64,000 bases of DNA from Flavobacterium sp. ALJ2 (GTDB lineage: Bacteria; Bacteroidota; Bacteroidia; Flavobacteriales; Flavobacteriaceae): NCBI RefSeq assembly GCF_015594725.1, contig NZ_JADNRC010000005.1, forward strand, positions 186,001-250,000, given 5' to 3'. Shown piece by piece: positions 25,190-35,470 of the stretch (position 1 is its first letter; each line of letters opens with the position of its first letter). A program made the translations under genes and the position numbers. Below the pieces are notes generated by a model. It saw only the letters and a program-made list of their open reading frames with translations. It ran no database searches and was not told the origin of the DNA.

Positions 25190-27283
25190 TTACAATCCTT
25201 GTGCTTGAATGGCTGTAATAACAACTGTATTTATAATATCATCTACAGTACAACCTCGGCTTAAATCATTTACTGGTTTTTTCAATCCTTGTAACATCGG
25301 CCCTATAGCTAATGCTCCTGTTTCTCTTTGTACTGCTTTATAAGTATTATTTCCTGTATTTAGATCAGGAAAAATAAGTACACTCGCTTGTCCGGCAACT
25401 TCTGAATCTGGCATTTTACTTTTTCCAACACTTCTATCCACAGCTGCATCGTACTGAATTGGCCCTTCTATTTTTAAATCAGGTCGTTTTCGTTTAACAA
25501 TTTCTGTTGCGGTTCTTACTTTTTCAACTTCATCCCCTTTTCCTGATGAACCAGAAGAATAAGAAAGCATTGCTATTTTTGGTTCTATCCCAAAAGCAAG
25601 ACTAGATTCTGCAGAAGAAATAGCAATTTCAGCCAATTGTTCTGCAGTAGGATTTGGATTTATGGCACAATCTCCAAATACTGAAACACGATCTTCTAAA
25701 CACATAAAGAATACCGATGAAACTACCGATGAATTAGGTTTGGTTTTAATAAACTGTAATGCAGGCAATATCGTATGTTGCGTTGTATGGGCTGCTCCCG
25801 AAACCATTCCATCAGCATGACCTTTATACACCATCATTGTTCCAAAATAAGAGACATCTTCCATTAAATCTCTTGCCATTGTAATACTTACGTTTTTTTC
25901 TTTTCTAAGCTCATAATATGTATTCGCATAATCTTCGTAAAGATCAGATTCTATCGGATTGATAATATTGACTTTAGAAAAATCAAAAGTAATTCCTAGT
26001 TCTGTCACTTTACTTTCGATTTGTTTTTTATCTCCAATAATCGAAATATCAACAACATCCATATCAAGCAATCTTGACGCAGCCATAATGATTCTTTCAT
26101 CATTTCCTTCTGGCAAAACAATGTGTTTACGATGCTGTTTGGCTCGTTTAACCATATTGTATTGAAACATTTTTGGCGTCATCCCTTCTGCTTTAAAAGT
26201 GATTAATTTTTCGGACAAACTATCTAAATCAACATATTTTTCGAAAGTAGTAATCGAAGTTTCTATCTTATGCCCGTTATTAGCATAAATTTGCGATTTG
26301 ATTGCCCCTATTTTATTCGTAATATGATATGTTCCTTCTTCTACAGCAATAATTGGAACGATTGCAGATAATCCTTCTATTAATTTCAAAATACTTTCTT
26401 CTGGCAAAATATTTCCTGTAAGTACAATTCCTGAGATTGCTGGATAATTAGCTGATTCATTTGCTTGCAATGCTCCCAAAATAATATCAGCACGATCACC
26501 TGGAGTGATTACTAGCGAATTTTCTCCTAAATGGACCAAATAATTATGTAATTGCATTGCTCCAACACTAAAATGTCCTGTTTGATTGTTTAAATAAGCT
26601 TCACCAAATAAGACTTTGGCTCCAAGATGATTAACAATTTCTTGCATCGTTGGATGATTCAAACTCGAAATAATAGGAATTGCATTTACCAATACTCCTT
26701 CAGGCAAGCTTTTTTGCAATCCAGAAGTCACTAATTCTATGTTTTCAACTTGCACTTTATTAGCAATAACCGCTAATACCTCAACATCTTTTATTTTAAA
26801 TGAATTATAAACAAGTGAAAGATTATCTATTAACTCGTCTAATGTTTTACCAACTCCTGATCCCAAAATAATAGTAGGAATCCCTAAATTCTTTGCAATT
26901 AATACATTTGTATCCAATTCAATTGCAGTACCTTCTCCTGTAAAACTAGTCCCTTCCACCAATACAAAATCAAAACGTTCTTCAAGGCGTTTATATTTTT
27001 CGATAATCAGATCAAGAACTTCACCAATCTTACCTTTATTTTTTTTCTTAATTAATTTACTTTTGGTTATAGCAAATGCATCTTCAAAGGCTATATCAAG
27101 ATTAAAATGTGTTAATACTGTATCAATATGATTGTCTCGATCTCCATCGACAAAATCCTCAACAATGGGTCTAAAATACCCGACTTTAGCCGTTTTTCCC
27201 ATTAACATCCTCATCAATCCCAAAGTAATAATAGATTTTCCACTATTCTGCTCACTTGTCGCTATATATACCGCTTTACTCAT
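25190..27283 (-). CDS. pta: Phosphate acetyltransferase, long form
   Basis: 697 residues, the long Pta type. The N-terminal P-loop-like domain (SEQNSGKSIITLGLMRML, about 9-26), a DRTGG-type middle domain (about 215-325), and the C-terminal catalytic domain (about 370-690) with VLPEGNDERI, VSGAAHTTQHTI and the late SGSSGKGDEVEKV and DAAVD are all present. It converts acetyl-CoA and phosphate to acetyl phosphate, which AckA uses to make ATP. A -7-like box (27306-27313, minus strand TACTTTTG) lies 22 nt before the start. Confidence 0.96.
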   Translation of the reverse strand: MSKAVYIATSEQNSGKSIITLGLMRMLMGKTAKVGYFRPIVEDFVDGDRDNHIDTVLTHFNLDIAFEDAFAITKSKLIKKKNKGKIGEVLDLIIEKYKRLEERFDFVLVEGTSFTGEGTAIELDTNVLIAKNLGIPTIILGSGVGKTLDELIDNLSLVYNSFKIKDVEVLAVIANKVQVENIELVTSGLQKSLPEGVLVNAIPIISSLNHPTMQEIVNHLGAKVLFGEAYLNNQTGHFSVGAMQLHNYLVHLGENSLVITPGDRADIILGALQANESANYPAISGIVLTGNILPEESILKLIEGLSAIVPIIAVEEGTYHITNKIGAIKSQIYANNGHKIETSITTFEKYVDLDSLSEKLITFKAEGMTPKMFQYNMVKRAKQHRKHIVLPEGNDERIIMAASRLLDMDVVDISIIGDKKQIESKVTELGITFDFSKVNIINPIESDLYEDYANTYYELRKEKNVSITMARDLMEDVSYFGTMMVYKGHADGMVSGAAHTTQHTILPALQFIKTKPNSSVVSSVFFMCLEDRVSVFGDCAINPNPTAEQLAEIAISSAESSLAFGIEPKIAMLSYSSGSSGKGDEVEKVRTATEIVKRKRPDLKIEGPIQYDAAVDRSVGKSKMPDSEVAGQASVLIFPDLNTGNNTYKAVQRETGALAIGPMLQGLKKPVNDLSRGCTVDDIINTVVITAIQAQGL

Positions 27284-27305
27284 AAATTCATTCTTTAAAA
27301 CATTA

Positions 27306-27313
27306 CAAAAGTA
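27306..27313 (-). promoter_or_regulatory. Possible -7 element for pta-ackA
   Basis: Minus-strand TACTTTTG fits TANNTTTG and lies 22 nt before the pta ATG. A CAAA (TTTG) at 27329-27332 is only 15 bp away, shorter than usual, so the promoter is tentative. The rest of the gap to 27543 shows nothing else I can name. Confidence 0.4.
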
Positions 27314-27543
27314 ATCTAAATCCTATGCCAAACTATTAAAAAAAACATAAACCAGTGAACTTAGAAAATTAAGCTTAAACAAAATAGTTCTCTGGGCATA
27401 AATCACTTTAATTTTAAAGCAAAAATAAAAGTTTTTCTTCTTTGCTCAACTGATTTTTGTCATATATAAAGGCAACCCTATCCTACATAATTCCCTTTAA
27501 CTTCAATATACATTAAGGGGTTCCAGCAAACAAATCATTAATT

Positions 27544-28614
27544 CTAAAACCACCTTCTTTTTTTAAAATAAATAATTAAAGCAATCACCAATAAAAACAT
27601 TCCAATCATAACAGAATAATATCCATACTGATATTTCAGTTCCGGAATATTTTCAAAGTTCATTCCGTACACTCCAACTATAAAAGTAAGAGGAATAAAT
27701 ATAGCCGAAATAATAGTAAGTGTCTTCATAATCTCATTCATTTTATGGCTTTGCGCCGAAAAATAAAAATTAGAAGCGCTTTCTAACGAGCTCATATCCG
27801 ACTCTATTTGTTCTAAAAGTTCAAGGCTTTTTTGGTGTAAACGAGCAAAAAAACTAAAATTTTCTTTCTCTATTCCATTAAATGTATTGTCATCTTTTAT
27901 ACTTTTAATGTCATACAAAGAGTCACGAAGTGGAATAATAGAACGTTTTAAGAAATTAAAATTATCCCTATGCTTTTCTATTTTCTCAAGAATAATAGGA
28001 TTTGTATCTCCCTTGGTAATATTAATTAGTTCTTCTACCTTATTTTCTTCATCTTCGAGCGTAATATAGAAATTTTCCATCACTGCATCTAGTAGTAAAT
28101 AAAGTAAATAATCAACTTTTTTAGTTCTTACAATTCCCGCATGTTGCCTAATACGCTCACGAATATGAGTAAAGAAATCACTTCGTTTTTCTTGAAAAGA
28201 AATTAAAACGCCATCTTTGATTATAAAACTAATCTGCTCAACACTAATATTATCTGAATACTCTGAAGGCAAAAGTGATTTTATATTAAAAAAAAGAATT
28301 TCTTGTTGCTCTTGTAGTTTAGTCCTTTTGGTTGTATTAAGTATATCAGCAAGCATAAATCCATCTATATTAAAATATGCTCCAATAGTTTTAATAAGAT
28401 CAATGTTGTTTAAACCATGAATATTGAGCCAATTATTTTTAGTGTAATCAACACAGGTATTTAGAGCTAAAATATTAAAATTCTCATATTCGGTGATATC
28501 TAAATCATCGTAAACAAAAAGTTGCATTTCTGACTGAGTGTCTTTATGAAGGCCTGTATATTCTAATGAATAAGGTTGTAGTTTTCGACCTTTTTTGTAT
28601 TTTATTTTTCTCAT
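27544..28614 (-). CDS. corA: CorA-type magnesium/cobalt channel
   Basis: 356 residues. A large N-terminal cytoplasmic domain with long helices (YITLEDEENKVEELINITKG, and HKMNEIMKTLTIISAIFIPLTFIVGVYGMNF) is followed by two membrane helices. The pore signature YGMNF (GMN motif) sits between them, with an acidic ENIPE loop. The C-terminus ends in lysine- and arginine-rich KKRRWF, as in the family. It carries Mg2+ into the cell as a pentamer. It appears to be a single-gene unit. Confidence 0.93.
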   Translation of the reverse strand: MRKIKYKKGRKLQPYSLEYTGLHKDTQSEMQLFVYDDLDITEYENFNILALNTCVDYTKNNWLNIHGLNNIDLIKTIGAYFNIDGFMLADILNTTKRTKLQEQQEILFFNIKSLLPSEYSDNISVEQISFIIKDGVLISFQEKRSDFFTHIRERIRQHAGIVRTKKVDYLLYLLLDAVMENFYITLEDEENKVEELINITKGDTNPIILEKIEKHRDNFNFLKRSIIPLRDSLYDIKSIKDDNTFNGIEKENFSFFARLHQKSLELLEQIESDMSSLESASNFYFSAQSHKMNEIMKTLTIISAIFIPLTFIVGVYGMNFENIPELKYQYGYYSVMIGMFLLVIALIIYFKKRRWF

Positions 28615-28735
28615 TCAATAAATGATTTTATATAGTAATATTACAAAAAAGTTTTTTAAAACACTGCCACATTACTAATTTTGATATTCCTAAAGCAAAA
28701 CCCCAACTTACTAAAGATTTTAATAAGGTAAGCTA

Positions 28736-29233
28736 TTATTCTACTTCCTTTTCCATAATAAAATCCTCCATTAAGTACCCGTGATCCAGTTCAATATCGG
28801 CTTCAGCTACAATTTCGAATCCCATTTTTTTATAAAAAGAAGCTGCTTTATTAAATCTATTTACATTTAAAGTAACGATATCAGCTCCTTTTTCTTTGGC
28901 TGCTGCTACAACAGCATCAATTAATATTTTTCCTATACCTTTTCCTTGTGCTTCGGGAAGTAAATACAGTTTATTTAAGCGTGTAGCATTTTTGTCCTGA
29001 TAATCATGTTGAAATCCTGCATATCCAAGACATAGACCATCTTCATATGCCATTGTAAAAATATGTCCCTTACGAATACTTTCTTCTATAAGAGCTGGTT
29101 CATAAAACTTGCCAAGCATATAATCAAGCTGCTCTTGAGATAGGATTTCGCCATACGTATTGGGCCAAGTTTTAAATGCAATTTCTCTGATTGTAGGTAT
29201 ATCTGCTATTGATGCTGTTTTAAGTGTAATCAT
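28736..29233 (-). CDS. GNAT-family N-acetyltransferase
   Basis: 165 residues. The acetyl-CoA-binding motif is LYLLPEAQGKGIGKILIDAV (R/Q-x-x-G-x-G/A type), followed by LNVNRFNKAASFYKKMGF, the usual final part of the fold. The first part (ATIREIAFKTWPNTYGEILS-type text) resembles bacterial GNATs of unknown substrate. It is likely a small-molecule or protein acetyltransferase. It lies upstream of corA and downstream of miaE on the same strand, with no functional link visible. Confidence 0.85.
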   Translation of the reverse strand: MITLKTASIADIPTIREIAFKTWPNTYGEILSQEQLDYMLGKFYEPALIEESIRKGHIFTMAYEDGLCLGYAGFQHDYQDKNATRLNKLYLLPEAQGKGIGKILIDAVVAAAKEKGADIVTLNVNRFNKAASFYKKMGFEIVAEADIELDHGYLMEDFIMEKEVE

Positions 29234-29276
29234 AATTTAGACTGCTTAGATTTTTAGACTATATGGATAATTGGGA

Positions 29277-29304
29277 TTGTCCTTCGACTCTGCTCAGGAT
29301 GACA
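29277..29304. repeat. Likely REP-type intergenic repeat unit
   Basis: The sequence around TCCTTCGACTCTGCTCAGGA, with ATGACA following, has the form of a dispersed repeat that I recall from many Bacteroidota intergenic regions. It sits in the 105-nt gap between miaE and the GNAT gene. The family assignment is from memory and only one copy is in this window. Confidence 0.3.
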
Positions 29305-29338
29305 CAAAACTATGTTACTGAAAACTGAACACTAAAAA

Positions 29339-29932
29339 TTATCCGTGAATCGTTTCTCCTTTTCCATAATTAGCGATGATAGATTCTTCATAGGCAAGCC
29401 ATTCTCTCCAACGTTTCTCTACATCAATTCCTACTCCATATTTTCTTGCATAGGTAATAAAAGTAGTATAATGTCCAGCTTCACTTTCCATTAATTCTCT
29501 GTAAAAAACGGCTAATTCTTCGTCATTGATGTTTTCCGAAAGTACTTTAAATCTTTCGCAACTTCTGGCTTCAATCATTGCAGAAAACAATAATCGCTCA
29601 ACTAAGCTCGAAACACGACTTCCGTCATTGCTTCTCTTCATATATAAATACAATTCATTTACATAATCGTCTTTGCGCTCACGCCCTAATTTCAATCCTC
29701 TTTTGATGATGATATTGTGCACTTGTTCAAAATGGTCAATTTCTTCTTTAGCCAAAGCCAATAAATCTTTAACTAAATCTTGATGCTCTGAATTGTTGGT
29801 TATTATCGTAATAGCATTTGTTGCTGCTTTTTGTTCGCACCAAGCATGATCTGTTAATATCTCCTCAATATTTTTCTCCACAATATTTACCCATCTTGGG
29901 TCAGTTGGTAACTGTAATCTTAATACGCCCAT
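29339..29932 (-). CDS. miaE: tRNA 2-methylthio-N6-isopentenyladenosine hydroxylase
   Basis: 197 residues, the typical length. A ferritin-like four-helix diiron protein: ILTDHAWCEQKAA, LLALAKEEIDHFEQVH, MIEARSCERFKVL and ELMESEAGHYTTF give the Glu, Glu-x-x-His, Glu and Glu-x-x-His iron ligands. It hydroxylates the isopentenyl group of ms2i6A37 in tRNA using O2. It is oxygen-dependent, which fits an aerobic organism. The product call is confident. Confidence 0.93.
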   Translation of the reverse strand: MGVLRLQLPTDPRWVNIVEKNIEEILTDHAWCEQKAATNAITIITNNSEHQDLVKDLLALAKEEIDHFEQVHNIIIKRGLKLGRERKDDYVNELYLYMKRSNDGSRVSSLVERLLFSAMIEARSCERFKVLSENINDEELAVFYRELMESEAGHYTTFITYARKYGVGIDVEKRWREWLAYEESIIANYGKGETIHG

Positions 29933-30027
29933 AATCTTTTTGTTATATTTTGTTTCAGGTTAGCTTTATTTCAAGTTTCCTTTGTCAATCCGACTTTCAA
30001 CCTCGGCATGTTCTCTAGAACTAAAAA

Positions 30028-30079
30028 AAGTTTAAAGTTTTGCTTTACGTTTTTTTACGTGTCACAAAACTTTAAACTT
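30028..30079. repeat. Inverted repeat in the miaE-glyA spacer
   Basis: AAGTTTAAAGTTTTG (30028-30042) and its perfect complement (30065-30079) enclose 22 nt. It is followed by two direct copies of AAACTTGAAAC. Wordy repeats of this kind (TTTCAAGTTT, TTTCAGGTT) fill most of the 190-nt spacer. It might work as the glyA terminator (minus strand), but the T-run is weak. Confidence 0.5.
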
Positions 30080-30122
30080 GAAACCTTAAACTTGAAACAA
30101 TTAAGTTTCAATTTTTATTTTT

Positions 30123-31397
30123 TTAGTAAACGAAGATAGCTCTTTCGCTCATCATTTCATTTACTTCATTGGCAACTTCTTCGATAACTTCTTCATTTGT
30201 ATGATTTGTTAATACTCTATCTATTAAATCAACAATAGTTTCCATATCTCCTTCAACTAAACCACGAGTTGTGATTGCAGCTGTTCCTACACGAATTCCT
30301 GAAGTTACAAATGGTGATTTATCATCAAATGGAACCATATTTTTATTTACAGTAATTTCAGCCTTAACCAATGCATTCTCAGCATCTTTACCTGAAATCC
30401 CTTTATTTCTAAGATCAATTAACATCATGTGATTGTCTGTTCCTCCAGAAATAATATCGTATCCTCTTTTTACGAAAGCTTCTGCCATAGCATTTGCATT
30501 CTTTTTTAATTGCATTGCATAAGTAAAAAACTCATCTTGTAATGCTTCTCCAAAAGCTACAGCTTTTGCAGCAATAATATGCATTAAAGGACCTCCTTGA
30601 TTACCTGGGAATACAGCTAAGTCTAATAGTGTAGACATCATTCTGATTTCTCCTTTAGGATTTGTTAGTCCTTGTGGGTTTTCAAAATCTTTACCCATTA
30701 ATATCAAACCTCCACGTGGTCCACGTAATGTTTTGTGTGTTGTTGTAGAAACAATATGACAATGAGGAATTGGGTCATTCATTAATCCTTTAGCGATAAG
30801 CCCTGCTGGATGCGAAATATCAGCAAATAAAATTGCTCCTACACTATCCGCAATTACTCTGAAACGCTCAAAATCCATATCACGAGAATAAGCCGAAGCT
30901 CCTGCAATAATTAATTTTGGTTGCTCTTTTGTAGCAATTTCTTGAATTTTATCATAATCCAAACGTCCAGTCTCTTTATCAACACCATAAAAAACAGGTG
31001 TATATAAGCGTCCCGAAAAGTTTACTGGAGACCCATGAGTTAAGTGACCACCGTGGGATAAATCAAATCCTAAAATTTTATCTCCAGGCTTTAAACATGC
31101 ATGATAAACTGCAGTATTTGCTTGTGACCCTGAATGTGGTTGTACGTTTGCATACGTAGCTCCAAATAATTCTTTGGCTCTATCTATAGCAATTTGTTCA
31201 ATAACGTCAACTACTTCACAACCTCCGTAGTATCTTTTGCCTGGATAGCCTTCCGCATATTTATTTGTTAAAACAGAACCAGCTGCTTCCATTACTTCAT
31301 CACTTACAAAATTTTCTGAAGCGATTAGTTCTAATCCGTGAATTTGTCTATCTTGTTCTTCAAGAATAAGATCAAAAATTTGTTCGTCGCGTTGCAT
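30123..31397 (-). CDS. glyA: Serine hydroxymethyltransferase
   Basis: 424 residues. Converts serine and tetrahydrofolate to glycine and methylene-tetrahydrofolate, the main one-carbon source. Signatures are [59 protein letters not shown], and the PLP-lysine motif [15 protein letters not shown]. All key residues are present. It is divergent from fahA. Confidence 0.97.
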   Translation of the reverse strand: MQRDEQIFDLILEEQDRQIHGLELIASENFVSDEVMEAAGSVLTNKYAEGYPGKRYYGGCEVVDVIEQIAIDRAKELFGATYANVQPHSGSQANTAVYHACLKPGDKILGFDLSHGGHLTHGSPVNFSGRLYTPVFYGVDKETGRLDYDKIQEIATKEQPKLIIAGASAYSRDMDFERFRVIADSVGAILFADISHPAGLIAKGLMNDPIPHCHIVSTTTHKTLRGPRGGLILMGKDFENPQGLTNPKGEIRMMSTLLDLAVFPGNQGGPLMHIIAAKAVAFGEALQDEFFTYAMQLKKNANAMAEAFVKRGYDIISGGTDNHMMLIDLRNKGISGKDAENALVKAEITVNKNMVPFDDKSPFVTSGIRVGTAAITTRGLVEGDMETIVDLIDRVLTNHTNEEVIEEVANEVNEMMSERAIFVY

Positions 31398-31423
31398 TTT
31401 TTAGTTTTTCGTTAATTTGATGC

Positions 31424-31431
31424 AAAAATAC
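31424..31431 (-). promoter_or_regulatory. Likely -7 element of glyA
   Basis: On the minus strand TATTTTTG fits TANNTTTG and is followed by CATC, as in two other promoters in this window. It lies 26 nt before the glyA ATG. A properly spaced -33 is not obvious. Confidence 0.5.
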
Positions 31432-31440
31432 AAAAAAACG

Positions 31441-31471
31441 TTTGCCAAACTGTTAGATTATGATATATTTG
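31441..31471 (+). promoter_or_regulatory. fahA promoter
   Basis: TTTG at 31441-31444, a 19-bp spacer, and TATATTTG at 31464-31471. Both elements match the Bacteroidota consensus (TTTG and TANNTTTG). The fahA ATG lies 34 nt further on. Confidence 0.75.
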
Positions 31472-31505
31472 ACATAGAATTTTTCAACAAATAATTAACA
31501 TTCAC

Positions 31506-32789
31506 ATGCCGATAACTGCCAACGATACCAAACGAAAATCATGGTTAGATGTACCAGAGAATAGTGATTTCCCTATTCAAAACATTCCCTTCGGTGTTTT
31601 TCTTACCAAAGAAAACATAGTAACGGTTGGAACGAGAATTGGCGACTACGCCATAGATTTAGGTGCTTTGCAACAATTAAATTATTTCTCAGGAATTGAT
31701 TTAACTGATGATATGTTTATGCAAGACACACTAAACGATTTTATTTCTGATGGCAAAAAAACTTGGCGCTTGGTTAGAAACCGTATTGCCGAGATATTTG
31801 ACATTAACAATCCACAATTAAGAGATTCTACAAAAGATAGAGACATAGTCATTTTTAAAATTGACGATGTCGAAATGCAATTACCTGTTTTAATTGGTGA
31901 TTATACCGATTTTTACTCCAGTAGAGAGCATGCTACCAATGTAGGTAAAATGTTCCGTGATCCGGAAAATGCATTATTACCAAACTGGTTACACATTCCC
32001 GTAGGATACCACGGAAGAAGTTCTACAATTATTCCTTCTGGAATTCCTGTACACAGACCAATGGGACAAACACTCCCTAATGGTGAAAACTCTCCTGTTT
32101 TTGGTCCATCAAGATCTATTGATTTTGAATTAGAAACCGCATTTATTACAACGGATGCTAATATAATGGGAGAACCTATTCCTGCTTATGAAGCCGAAGA
32201 CTACATTTTTGGAATGGTTTTATTAAATGATTGGAGTGCTCGAGATATTCAAAAATGGGAATATGTGCCTTTAGGTCCATTCTTAGCAAAAAACTTTGCT
32301 TCTTCTATTTCTCCATGGATTGTAACTATGGATGCTTTAGAGCCATTTAGAACCAAAGGACCTAAACAAGATCCTGCTCCTCTTCCTTATTTGCAAACCA
32401 AAGGAAAAAAAGCTTTTGATATTAATTTAGAAGTTTCTCTTAAGCCATTGAACAAGGAAGAAACTGTAATATCTAGATCAAATTTTAAATATATGTACTG
32501 GTCAATGAGCCAACAATTAGCACACCACACCTCTAATGGTTGTCGTGTTAATTCTGGTGATATGATGGGCTCTGGAACAATATCCGGACCTACTCCTGAC
32601 AGTTATGGATCTATGCTAGAATTAACTTGGGGCGGAAAAAACCCTTTAAAGCTAAACGATGGTAGCGAACGTAAATTTATCGAAGATAACGACACTGTAA
32701 TTATGAGAGGGTATTGTGAAAGCAATGAAGTTCGAATTGGTTTTGGAGAAGTTACAAGCCAACTACTTGCTCCTTTCGTTAGGCAATGA
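31506..32789 (+). CDS. fahA: Fumarylacetoacetase
   Basis: 427 residues, close to the family length. Cleaves fumarylacetoacetate to fumarate and acetoacetate, the last step of tyrosine and homogentisate degradation. Diagnostic text includes IGDYTDFYSSREHATNVGKMFR, LPNWLHIPVGYHGRSS, GPSRSIDFELETAF (metal ligands), LLNDWSARDIQKWEYVPLGPFL and DMMGSGTISGP. It is single-gene here, since the other tyrosine-degradation genes are not in the window. Confidence 0.96.
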   Translation: MPITANDTKRKSWLDVPENSDFPIQNIPFGVFLTKENIVTVGTRIGDYAIDLGALQQLNYFSGIDLTDDMFMQDTLNDFISDGKKTWRLVRNRIAEIFDINNPQLRDSTKDRDIVIFKIDDVEMQLPVLIGDYTDFYSSREHATNVGKMFRDPENALLPNWLHIPVGYHGRSSTIIPSGIPVHRPMGQTLPNGENSPVFGPSRSIDFELETAFITTDANIMGEPIPAYEAEDYIFGMVLLNDWSARDIQKWEYVPLGPFLAKNFASSISPWIVTMDALEPFRTKGPKQDPAPLPYLQTKGKKAFDINLEVSLKPLNKEETVISRSNFKYMYWSMSQQLAHHTSNGCRVNSGDMMGSGTISGPTPDSYGSMLELTWGGKNPLKLNDGSERKFIEDNDTVIMRGYCESNEVRIGFGEVTSQLLAPFVRQ

Positions 32790-32809
32790 AGAGATCCTAA
32801 TTCCAAATA

Positions 32810-32847
32810 AAAAAATAGCGTATTGAATTCAATACGCTATTTTTTTT
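32810..32847. terminator. Bidirectional terminator between fahA and aguA
   Basis: A perfect 19-bp palindrome with no spacer (centre at 32828/32829), with poly-A before and poly-T after. Its symmetry allows termination of both convergent genes. Confidence 0.9.
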
Positions 32848-32870
32848 ATACTATTTTCTAAAAAAATTAA

Positions 32871-33911
32871 TTAAGCTGGAATTTGCTGACTTAAACAATG
32901 TAAGGTTCCAAATCCCCAAATAAAGTCTACACAACTAATTCCTATTACTTCACGATCAGGAAAACATTCTGAAAGTATATTAAGTGCCACACGATCATTA
33001 CTATCGTTAAAAGTTGGAACCAAAACACAGTTATTTAAAATCAAGAAATTAGCATAACTTGCAGGCAATCTTAAATCTTCAAAATCGACTCTTTTAGGCA
33101 TTGGCAAAGCAACAATTATTGGAGATTTTCCATTCTCAAGTTTTGCGTTTTGCAATCTTTTTAAATTATCCTGTAAAGGCTTATAGTTTGAGTCTTTAGA
33201 ATCCGTTTCTACAATGGTTACAATAGTATCCTCATTTACAAAACGACATAAATCATCGATATGTCCATGAGTATCGTCCCCTTCTATTCCGTCACCTAAC
33301 CAAATTACATTGGTTACTCCAAGATACTCCTTAAAAACTGCTTCATAATCTTCTTTAGTAAAACCTGGATTACGAACCTGAATACTTGGATGCATTAAAC
33401 ATTCCTCAGAAGTTAACAATGTTCCTCTTCCGTTTACATCAATCGCACCACCTTCTACAATAACTGGCTTTCCTTTATATACAACTTGTGTAACTGGAAT
33501 ATCTAAAACCTCTGCTACTTTTGCTGGTACAAATTTATCCAATTGATAGTTTTTATATTTTGCCCAACCATTAAAATTAAAGTTTAATGCTTCTCTTTTA
33601 TCTCCATTTTTAACAACAATTGGTCCAGAATCACGCATCCAGCTTCTGTTGGTCTTATGAATGATGTAAGTAACATTCTTTAAATCTACATGTGCTCTTT
33701 CAAGCATATCGTTCACTTTTGTTTTTAAATCTTCATCAGCAACTACCAAGAAAACTATTTCATGTGTAGCTACCTTTTTTATAAATTCTACAAAAGCCCA
33801 TTGAACAGCTTCATATTTCCCTGGCCAATCTTTACCATTATGAGGAAAACACAATACAATCCCTTGTTGCTTTTCCCACTCTGCAGGAAACATCCTATTA
33901 TTCGTCGTCAT
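32871..33911 (-). CDS. aguA: Agmatine deiminase
   Basis: 346 residues if started at the ATG at 33911, which puts MTTNNRMFPAEWEKQQGI first, as in the family. The in-frame ATG at 33965 would add 18 hydrophobic residues without a proper cleavage site. Family marks are NRSWMRDSGPIV, VEGGAIDVNGRGTLLTSEECLMHP, DDTHGHIDDLCRF and the catalytic Cys in FGTLHCLSQQIPA at the C-terminus. It converts agmatine to N-carbamoylputrescine and ammonia. The enzyme for the next step is encoded at 35527, across the ompA gene. Confidence 0.93.
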   Translation of the reverse strand: MTTNNRMFPAEWEKQQGIVLCFPHNGKDWPGKYEAVQWAFVEFIKKVATHEIVFLVVADEDLKTKVNDMLERAHVDLKNVTYIIHKTNRSWMRDSGPIVVKNGDKREALNFNFNGWAKYKNYQLDKFVPAKVAEVLDIPVTQVVYKGKPVIVEGGAIDVNGRGTLLTSEECLMHPSIQVRNPGFTKEDYEAVFKEYLGVTNVIWLGDGIEGDDTHGHIDDLCRFVNEDTIVTIVETDSKDSNYKPLQDNLKRLQNAKLENGKSPIIVALPMPKRVDFEDLRLPASYANFLILNNCVLVPTFNDSNDRVALNILSECFPDREVIGISCVDFIWGFGTLHCLSQQIPA

Positions 33912-34180
33912 AAAAAGGTTATAAATTAAAAAAAAACAAAGATAAGCATTCATACCCTTTATCATTGTGTAAAGTTCTTTTTTTCCAGTTAGATAGAAAT
34001 ATAATTTGTTCTAAATAACTAAAAACAACACCATGAATAGAGCTTAAAAGTGATGAAGAAACCCACAAAACATGGGAATTATGTAATCCCAATAGAACAT
34101 CGGTTCAACGCAATTGGCCTATTTTTATACAGAGTTTAAACTAAACAGCTCAAAAAAAATTAAATTTAACATTAGATATC

Positions 34181-35446
34181 ATGAAAAAGAAATTAACTTC
34201 CTTATCACTTTTATTACTGTCCATCGCAGCAGGCGCACAAAGCATGGCAACAAGTTCTACCCAAACTACAATTGAAAAAAACCCCTATGATAAATGGTCT
34301 ATCGAATTAAATGGTGGTCTAAACAAACCAACTAGAACCATGAGCGAAGGGTATTCTACCTCTACACTTAGCCCTTTTCATGCAGATTTAGGCGTACGAT
34401 ATATGTTTAACCCAAAATTTGGTTTGAAATTAGATTTCGGATACGATCAATTTCAGGAACGCAATGATACTGCACCATTTGATACCAAATACTTAAGAAC
34501 TAGTTTACAAGGGGTTGTAAACATTGGTAGAGCTTTAAACTTTGAAACTTGGACTAATACTATCGGTTTATTAGCACATGGTGGTTTTGGAGTTTCTCAA
34601 TTAAGCGCTGATAATGGTTTTGAAGGAAAAGACTATATGGCTCATGGAATTGCTGGTCTTACAGGACAAATTAGATTAAGTAACACAATTGCTTTAACTG
34701 GTGACCTTACCGGAATTGTTAATGGAAGACAAAACCACAACTTTGACGGAATGGGACAAACAACTACTAGTTCATTTGATGGAGTATTATTAAATGCTTC
34801 TGTTGGTTTAACTTTTTACCTAGGTAAAAAAGAGAAACATGCTGACTGGTACTCAGAAGACAATGATAGATTAAATAAATTAGAAGACAGAGTTAATACA
34901 ATAGAAACTGGTCTTATCGATACTGATAAAGATGGTGTTGCTGATTTGTATGATTTAGAGCCTAATACTGTTTCTGGAGTTGCTGTAAATACCAAAGGAC
35001 AATCTATTGATACTAATCAAAATGGTGTACCAGATGAATTAGAAAGTTACTTAGATAAAACATATTCTAAAAAAGGTAGCGAAACTGCAACAAACAATAC
35101 AGTTGAAGAATTGATTAACGGTGGATATGTAAATGTATACTTCGATTTTAACTCTTCTAAACCAACAAATGCTTCTTTATCTGGTGTTGACTTTTTAGTT
35201 AAATACTTGAAAAACAATCCTGGTAAATCTGCAGATGTTATTGGATATTCAGACGAAATTGGAAACTCAAGCTACAACACTGAATTATCTAGAAAAAGAG
35301 CTGAAGCTGTGAAAAAAGTAGCTACAAACGCTGGAATCGATGCTTCTAGATTAAATGTAATTGCTAATGGTGAAGACACTTCTGTGAATAAAAATTCTAA
35401 AGAAGCTCGTCAAATCGTAAGAAGAGTTACTTTTCAAGTAAAATAA
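34181..35446 (+). CDS. OmpA-family outer-membrane protein
   Basis: 421 residues with a signal peptide ending AAGAQS. The N-terminal beta-barrel (about 30-220) is followed by a calcium-binding thrombospondin type-3-like region (DTDKDGVADLYDLEPN, then DTNQNGVPDELE) and a C-terminal OmpA peptidoglycan-binding domain (VNVYFDFNSSKPT, then RKRAEAVKKVATNAGIDASRLN). It links the outer membrane to the wall. It is likely highly expressed. The 200-nt upstream gap shows no clear -7 box, and the 28-codon ORF there (34053-34139) is not supported. Confidence 0.93.
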   Translation: MKKKLTSLSLLLLSIAAGAQSMATSSTQTTIEKNPYDKWSIELNGGLNKPTRTMSEGYSTSTLSPFHADLGVRYMFNPKFGLKLDFGYDQFQERNDTAPFDTKYLRTSLQGVVNIGRALNFETWTNTIGLLAHGGFGVSQLSADNGFEGKDYMAHGIAGLTGQIRLSNTIALTGDLTGIVNGRQNHNFDGMGQTTTSSFDGVLLNASVGLTFYLGKKEKHADWYSEDNDRLNKLEDRVNTIETGLIDTDKDGVADLYDLEPNTVSGVAVNTKGQSIDTNQNGVPDELESYLDKTYSKKGSETATNNTVEELINGGYVNVYFDFNSSKPTNASLSGVDFLVKYLKNNPGKSADVIGYSDEIGNSSYNTELSRKRAEAVKKVATNAGIDASRLNVIANGEDTSVNKNSKEARQIVRRVTFQVK

Positions 35447-35470
35447 ATAGAAAATTTTACTCTTAGGTAT

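Noticed and set aside
33912..33965. 18-residue N-terminal extension of agmatine deiminase
   Set aside because: The extension has no cleavage site, and family members begin at the MTTNNRMFPAEW region.
34053..34139. 28-codon ORF before ompA on the plus strand
   Set aside because: It uses codons unlike the genes here, has no promoter of its own, no hairpin partner and no likely role. It is probably chance.
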